Source: Glandiceps talaboti
Taxonomy: Eukaryota; Hemichordata; Enteropneusta; Spengelidae
Assembly (NCBI RefSeq): GCF_964340395.1
Contig: NC_135564.1
Span: 492,001-556,000 of the forward strand
DNA length: 64,000 nucleotides
Reading direction: 5' to 3'
Shown: in pieces, positions 53,101 to 61,600 of the stretch
How positions within the stretch are numbered: position 1 is the first letter of the stretch
How the letters are laid out: each line of letters begins with the position of its first letter
The notes under the pieces: generated by a model
Told to the model about the DNA's origin: nothing
The model's database searches: none
The model's input: only the letters and a program-made list of their open reading frames with translations
Translations under genes and position numbers: made by a program

Positions 53101-55811
53101 CAAATATGTGAAATGGGTATTTTATAGTTATGCTTAGTTTTGAACAATTTCACATTTCCTGCCTATTTGCAAATTTTCTAAATTGCTATTTTTGAGTCAT
53201 TATAGTAGCATGTGATTTCTAATAATGTAGTGTTTTTCGTTGTAAACAGGGAGAACCAGGATCAGATGGTAAAACTGGATCACAAGGCCCTAGAGGCAGC
53301 AGAGTAAGTAAATTTTCCTACAAACTCTGAATTTTTACCTCTTCTGTGTTTGATGAAATTTAGGGAAAAGAATTGTATTTGGATGGAGTGCTGTCTGACA
53401 GGAAATGTCATGCACTCCGGGTCTGAGGGGAAAAATCAATTCTAAACTTCACTGTTTACAGTTAAGATGCCCAGAAATATGAATAAAACATCATAGTCCA
53501 CACACAAAATGATCTTGGCATAGATTTTTGTCAGCCAATCAGCATTCAATGATATCAAACACTTCAGGCAGTATCAAGCTATAAAAATTCTATGGTGTCA
53601 AACTGGACTATGAAAAATGTTGGCACCTACAGCAATGAGTGTATAACTATTATCCTGTATGGAAATTGTTGTCATCAAATAAAATTCTGTGACATTAACT
53701 ATCTGTTAGGGTGAATCTGGTAAAGATGGAGACCCCGGTCCAATGGGTCCCAATGGTCCACGTGGTGCTCCAGGTGAAAGAGGTGCCAATGGTGCTGCAG
53801 GTGGTCCAGGAATGACAGGAGCTCCAGGTCCTGCTGGTGATGCTGGTGTTCCAGGAGAACCAGGTGAAGGCGGTTTGCCAGGTGCTGTTGGACCAGCAGG
53901 TCCTAATGGTCCAAGGGTAAGTTGATCAATTAGTAGTCTGGATGGTTAGAGTTCCTAAGACAAAGACATGTCTTTTCATGCAAGTTTAAATCACATTCAT
54001 ATACAAGAACTCTACTTTCACTTTTGATTAAAATCACATTATTGTCAATATGATATACCATAGTCTGTAATGGCACTGTATGATAGTGTTGTTGATGGTA
54101 CATGTTTGCATGTTCCATGAAGAACGCCACCAATGATGGTATCGTACCAATCTAATGACAGTGTTGTTCTTTAGAATTTGTTGCCATTGTTTACAACTAT
54201 AAAACATTTATTTCATTGATTTGTGTGATGTCTTTGTAACTGTATCGATCTGTTAAAATTCTCCTCCTGGACTCAGGGTGAAACAGGACGACCAGGTGAC
54301 AGAGGTCCAATGGGACCTAGAGGTACACGTGGAGTACCAGGAGGTGAGGGTCCAGCTGGTGATGATGGCAAAAAGGTCAGTGACACTCTAACTCACTCTG
54401 TTGCCATGGAAACTAATCATTGTTTTGTATTCTTTGTATACAGGGTGAGAGAGGCTACCCAGGTGATAGGGGTGATCCAGGTTCAAAGGGACAACGGGGA
54501 AATACTGGCCCAGAAGGCCGACCTGGGGATGAAGGTCGCAAGGTTTGCTTTGCTTTGCTTTGCTTTGCCTCCTGCATGCCATGCTATGGAACTAACTGTA
54601 ACCTCTAACCTTTGACCTTTATAACCTTGTACCTAAACCTGCATGTGTGCAATCCATGCCTTTTTGCTGCTCACTATTGCTGACAGAACAGAGAATGCAA
54701 AGCGCTGTTTTTATATTATTTTATATTTAATATAAAAAAAAATAGATATTAACTTTGTTCATCGACAAAGTTCAATAATGGACTGAATGTTATAAACAAA
54801 TGGAAAAAAAAAATATTAACTAAGCGTTTCAAATTGAATTGAGCATGTTTGCTTCCTGTGCTAAAAAGTGCTTGTAATAGCTTCTATTAATGTGCCTTCA
54901 TTCATAAAAAGAGAAAAACAACCAAAGACCCTTCAAAACAAAACTGGCAAGGCTTAAGGAAAAATAGACAAAATTTGCAGAAAGCACAAAATATGCCAGC
55001 AGCTTAGACACACTTGTTGGTATTAGTAGTAGTAGTAGTAGTGTACTAACACAAAATTGTAGACACACTAAAATTAGTGAGACTGAATGCACAAAAGTAA
55101 CAAAGCCACAATAAAAATACAATTTACAAATTGGCCATGTCTGCTTAATATAACCATAGATCTAATAGCAAACTAGTTCTATGGTTTCACAGTGGCAGTC
55201 GCTCACTAACAGTGCAAACTTATCACCCCATTGAAAGGAAAATGCTGTAGCAACAAGATCAATATTTTGATGCTGACTATTGCTTCAGTTTAGGGCCAGC
55301 AATGTCAATGTTAAACATAGGAAATGGTGGGACCTCAGTTACCAGTTAACAAGCATTTTGTTTATCAATACATACATTTTTGCTGATTTCTTAAATTTTC
55401 AAATTTATGTTTGACTTTTACTATCAATGATTTTAGCTGAGATGTTGAAGCTATCTCAGATTTGATCATTTCCAACAATTCCAGAATATCGATGTATACA
55501 TGTTATCAAGGTTTGCATGATATCTTGCATAAACAGGAATCTTTAAGGTGGACGTAAAGATATAAAAGCCTTTGTGTTAAAAGCACATTGTATGGTATCT
55601 GTGAATTATTCTGTAATTAATGTTCTCGGTAAGATAAAACTGTCTCTGAGATATGTGTGTGTGTGTGTGTGTGGGGGGGTGGGGGGTGTGCGTGTATGTG
55701 TGTGTATGTGGAGGTGATGGGCAAATGGGTGTGGATGTGTGTGTATGTGGGGGAGGGGGTGATGGGCAAGTGAGTGTGTGTGTGTGTGTGTGGGGGGGGG
55801 TGATGGGCAAG

Positions 55812-55842
<31 letters not shown>

Positions 55843-58557
55843 TTGTGTTTTTTACCTGTGTCTGTGCCGATGTTTGAGTATTGACTGTTTGGTTCTTTGT
55901 TGTGTCACTACATATGCATATAGGTGTATGCATGCCTGTGTGTGTGAGTGCATACAGTTATGTGTGGGCAGTATGTGTGAGGGTGGGGTGTGAGTGCATA
56001 GATATGTGTGTTTGTGTGTTCTCATGTTTGCTTGTCTTCAAAGACAATCTCAACATATACTGCCCGTTTGACAAGTCAGAGACAGTTTTATCGTAAGGTG
56101 GTCATAGAGGTGTTATTAATTGGTAAACTGACTGAGTAACTGTAAAGTCTTGTGAATTAGATTTTGTGATAAAGATTGTGTTTGTAGATTATATAACCTG
56201 ATAAAAATATTATCAACATTTTCTAAAAGTGCAATATGCATCTACATTTGAAAACAGTGTTATATAGAAGTATACAAATGAATTTGAAAGTCATTCTGGA
56301 CCAACCTTTCGTGGTCCAGTTTAAAATCCTGTTTGTACTTCAGTTATTGAAGTAACTGAGACAAATTTCAGATAGTTGATACCAATAATTATCAACATCC
56401 ACAAACACAATTATTCATACAATCCTAAATTTCTCTTGAATGTTATTTTGTTTTACTTCTTGCATGTATACATTGTGAAGGTGGAGAGTGATCAATAGCA
56501 TGGTCTAGATCAGAGAATGATTACTTGGGTGCGAAGAATGATCTGTGTGTACTGCCTCCCTACCATTATCATGTGACACAAATATGGGGACCGGCCCACT
56601 TTTCTGATATTTTATATAAAATGAGATCCCATTTTGATCCAAATCATTAGATCAACATGTCACCATGAATAAAATGTAAAATAAAGATGAGGGCACGAAC
56701 AAATTACTAAAATTGAGAAAAACTGTCACCGGTTAGTTTTTGGCAGGAAACTGCAGTGTAGTGCAGCAGTGAAAACAAAACAGTTTTGTCTGTTCAAACA
56801 AACAAACAAACAAACGATCTCATTCATTCATGATTTATCTTAAAATGATTTCACAAATCATGGGGAAAACAGGGAAGGAATCCCTCTGTCAGTAAATGAA
56901 ATGTATGGAGTTGTGTCCATCTTGTAACTATTTGTTGTATGGTGTGTCCATCTTGTAACTATTTGTTGTATGGAGTTGTGTCCGTCTTGTAACTATTTGT
57001 TGTATGGAGTTGTGTCCGTCTTGTAACTATTTGATGTATTCATAACAGGGATCAACTGGTGCTAAGGGTGGTCCAGGAGCTCAAGGTCCTCTTGGTCCTA
57101 TGGTAAGAATTTTATCTCCCAGTTTCTATTTCTGTTCAATTCTTATCTCATCTTTAGAAGAGACTGATAACTAAATGATGGATCTATTTCAACTATGAAT
57201 TCCCATATAATTGTGGAAATCAAAGTGTCACTTATTGTTATTGCATTATTTTGTTTCCAATTACCAGTCTAAGAAATAAAAATGGAATGAATCGGTACGT
57301 TTTTGTTTAACCAATGTGTTTTCATTAACACCACTATAATCATGACTTCTAATTTAATACATGTGTTTGATTCTACAGGGTAGACAGGGTCCCAGAGGTT
57401 CACCCGGACCTCAAGGAGGCAAAGGAGACTCAGTAAGTTGATATTTATAGTTGAAGTTATACATCTTGTTGCAGCTTTGGTCAGAGTAGATGTTGTTGCA
57501 GCTTTAGTCTGAGTAGATGTTGTTGCAGCTTTGGTCTGAGTAGATGTTGTTGCAGCTTTGGTCTGAGTAGATGTTGTTGCAGCTTTAGTCAGAGTAGATG
57601 TTTATTATTGAAGTTATGCATCTTTTTGCAGCTTTAGTGTGTCTTAGTAGATATTTATCTTTGTTACTACATCATCTCACTACGTCAGTGTTTCAGTGGA
57701 GATATTTATCCTGAGTGTGTGTAGCCATATCATTTAACAACTTCAGTCACAATGCATCAATGAATATCATAAATGTTTTTAAGGGGTGTGTCATTTAAAA
57801 AATGATGTACAACAAACATATTAATTGGTTTGTTTAGGACCAAAAATGTTCATCAGCTTTGGTAGATCAAATGGTTAAACTTAGCTTTCAACAGAAAAGT
57901 GATCCCAATGTAATTGTGATGTAGTAGATAGTTAAAGGTAATGGAAATATTACACACAGTATGAGTCAAAATAGGAATTGAGAGCAGTGACCACCATTGA
58001 CTGTAAGATACGTCGTGACGTCTCGTCCTCATCGGCATCCATGGTAGGGATTGGCTGATGTGTGAGGGCGCCCTGCCACGGCATACCTTACAGACTATAA
58101 CCACCACACTAGTAGTGTTACTAGTATTATTCTATGTTGTACCAATTCAAAATCAGAATCAATCAATACAAGGCCAAATTGACCAGACAGATTTGTATTT
58201 GAGTTCTTTCAGATAAGATTGATAATCATGGTGACCGAGTAGTAATCTATTGACCATTGTAGTAAAATTGTATTTGTTTAAACCCCAATAGGGTGATACA
58301 GGTGATGCAGGTCCTACAGGTTTACCAGGAAGAGCAGGAGATCCAGTAAGTTCACACAATTCACACTTCATCAGAACAGTTTGAGCTGTCAAATGTTTTA
58401 TAAATTGAAATTGTAGGAATCACTAGTTCTAAGGATGTATGACAACATTACAAACCTTTCATTGTTTGTTTGTTTGCTTGTATGTTTGTAGATTCATTAG
58501 ATGGTTGGTTGGCTGATTTGTTGGTTGGTTGGTTTATTGGTTAATTTGTTGGTTGGC

Positions 58558-58626
<69 letters not shown>

Positions 58627-61600
58627 GAATGATTGATTATCAAACTGCCTTGATGACCTGTCATGAAATTATTATTATGCTTGTCCTTTGAATAACAATT
58701 TCCAAAAAAATAAATTGATAAATAAATGATTACAGAAAAGTTTTGATGAATGATCAAGTGATGATTTTAGTTGAATCATTGCTAGTTATAAATACTTGTA
58801 CATGTTATGATTTAGTTGAATCATTGCTAGTTATAAATACTTGTACATGTTATGATTTAGTTGAATCATTGCTAGTTATAAATATTTGTACATGTTATGA
58901 TTTAGTTGAATCATTGCTAGTTATAAATACTTGTACATGTTATGATTTAGTTGAATCATTGCTAGTTATAAATACTTGTACATGTTATGATTTAGTTGAA
59001 TCATTGCTAGTTATCAATACTTGTACATTTGTATATTAAATTCTGTATAAAAGTTACAAAATAAGCAACCGTCATCATTATTAAAATGTCTTTCCAATTC
59101 GATCCACATGTGTCTATCCTATAGGTAAGAAATGTATAATAGAAATTCTATAGGAAGAGAAATAATCTGAAATTGTAAACCACTGTCGCCTCTCTAAATG
59201 CAACTATTAAATGAATACTGATTTCATTCTCAATGTTGTCTTTGATCTACAGGGTCCAGCTGGTCCTATTGGTCCCGCAGGTCCAACCGGTCCAGAAGGA
59301 GGCAAAGGTGATCTCGGTGCACCTGGTGTACCAGGCCCAAGAGGTTCTAGAGGAGAAACAGTAAGCATCTACTTCTAAAGATCAAGACTCAACTTTATAT
59401 ACATGATCAGATCTAGTTGGCTAACATTGTAGGGGTTTGATGCAGTGTAGCATACAGACTGTACAGTTTATGTACAGATCAGATCTAATTGGCTAACATT
59501 GTAGGGGTTTGACACAGTGTAGCATACAGACTGTACAGTTTATGTACACATATCAGATCTAGTTGGCTAACGTTCTAGGGCTTTGATCATAGTGGCTTCT
59601 CCACTGTTTAATATACTTTGACACACTGTGTGTCACAGTGTAGCATACAGACTGTACAGTTTCTAATGAAAATAGTTTCTAATACAACATGTGAGGATTG
59701 ATCTCTGTGCAGCTCTTGACAGTCCAAAGTCTAAGTACCGGTTTTTAAACAAAGAAAGGAATAAAAGATTGTCACTGCAAATAATGCCAACTTAGTGTTT
59801 CTAACTATCACATTCTGTATGTTTTAGGAGATATTTGCTTCCTTTCTGTTCCTCATTACTATGTCTTGTTAATTTACAGGGTGACCCAGGAGATCAAGGA
59901 GCAAGAGGTCCAACTGGTCCATCAGGTCCACAGGTAACCATAGTTACTATACCATTCTATACTTTCAATTGAGCAACTTGATTTATCATTCTGTCATTTG
60001 ATAGAGAGCATACCTAAAGTGGCACAAGCTTTTTAGAATCACATTCCAGTATAATGTTAATGTTGATGCATTTATTTCTTAAGATCACGATTGTCTTCTG
60101 GCATATTGTTTGAACAATTGATTATATAGTAGGGATTCCTTCAACATTTTTTGATACGTATAATAAATTATGTCAATGGATCATTTATGGGTTATATCTT
60201 AACACAAGGTTTGAGTTCAGTCAATTGCAAGTGGTGGTTAAAGTGTGCTTCAGCAAGTATAATACTGTGAGTACCTTTCAAATATGCAGCAAAAACTATA
60301 CCAAAATACGTATAAACTCTGCTTGTGCCCCTTCAATGTGACATAATGATAAATCTCAATATTGGGTATTTTCAATCTTAAACATATGATAAGATCAACC
60401 TATCTGACAAAAATCAGAAATGTTACATGCACAGGCACACGCTTGATAATTTATTTATATTTTGTTGCTAGGGACGACCAGGAACATCTGGCCGAACAGG
60501 AAAGACTGGTGCATCTGGAGAGAAGGTGAGTCAAGAGACAATCAATACTATTAAAAGTGTAGCTGCAGCAATCTGAACTATTTAAATATAAAATATTAAA
60601 TTTGGGTTAGAATCAGTCTTTTTTCAGTATTGGTTTCTTCAACGTATTGATTCTGATTCTGAAATATAACAAAATTGACCAAATACAAACCATAAAAGAT
60701 ATATCATGTATATGCCAATGTATAATATAATAATATATAGCCACATTAGCAAGTTACCAACAGATTCAGTGTGAAAGGTTCACACTTTGTCATTATATTA
60801 ATATAGTATTTCATTTAGAGTATTTCAGACTCAAGGAATTGATACTGTAGATATTGCAGACATTTACAACATAAAGTCATATGTCTTATTAAAGTGGCAG
60901 AGGCCTGCATCATCAGCTAAGACTTTTTTTATCATTACAGGGTGAATCTGGTTCTCCAGGTCCAGAAGGAAAAGCTGGTGATCAAGGTGACGCGGTAAGT
61001 TGAAAAGAAGTTTGATAAATTGTAGTGACTACTGTTATAGCAATCCTTATTACTATACTATGAAGAGGAAAAATAATACAATATAAATAATATTTGTTTA
61101 CTCAAACACAATACCGGGTAGTATAAATTCCAAATACATTTTATTAGATTAAAAAATCATACCATCCTGTCAGAATAACTTGATCTACTTTGGTTGTCAG
61201 TGGCCAAGCTGTTAGCTTGTATGCCTCTTCGGTTGTCAGTGGCCAAGCTGTTAGCGCGTATTTCTCTTACCTCTGCAGACTCGGTTTGAACCTGCAACTG
61301 TCGGCTGGGTGGGATTAAAATTTAACCAGATGATGCTCAGTTTGACCCTGCCAAACAATGCAGGCTTTCTCCGGGTACTGCAGTTTGACCCTGCCAAACA
61401 AGGCAGGCTTTCTCCGGGTACTGCAGTTTGACCCTGCCAAACAAGGCAGGCTTTCTCCGGGTACTGCAGTTTGACCCTGCCAAACAATGCAGGCTTTCTC
61501 CGGGTACTCCAGTTTCCTTCTGTTTCTTCAACACTAGGGCACTATGGCACTGCTCTTGTGGCAACCATTCAACAAATTTCTGAATCTGTTTGGACAAATA

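Noticed and set aside
55280-55320. Possible extra collagen exon after TTCAGTTTAG in intron 39
   Set aside because: The frame after the AG gives no Gly-X-Y and has no donor at a suitable distance; the exon map does not need another exon here.
58743-59039. 98-codon repetitive open frame
   Set aside because: It is produced by the 45-bp tandem repeat.
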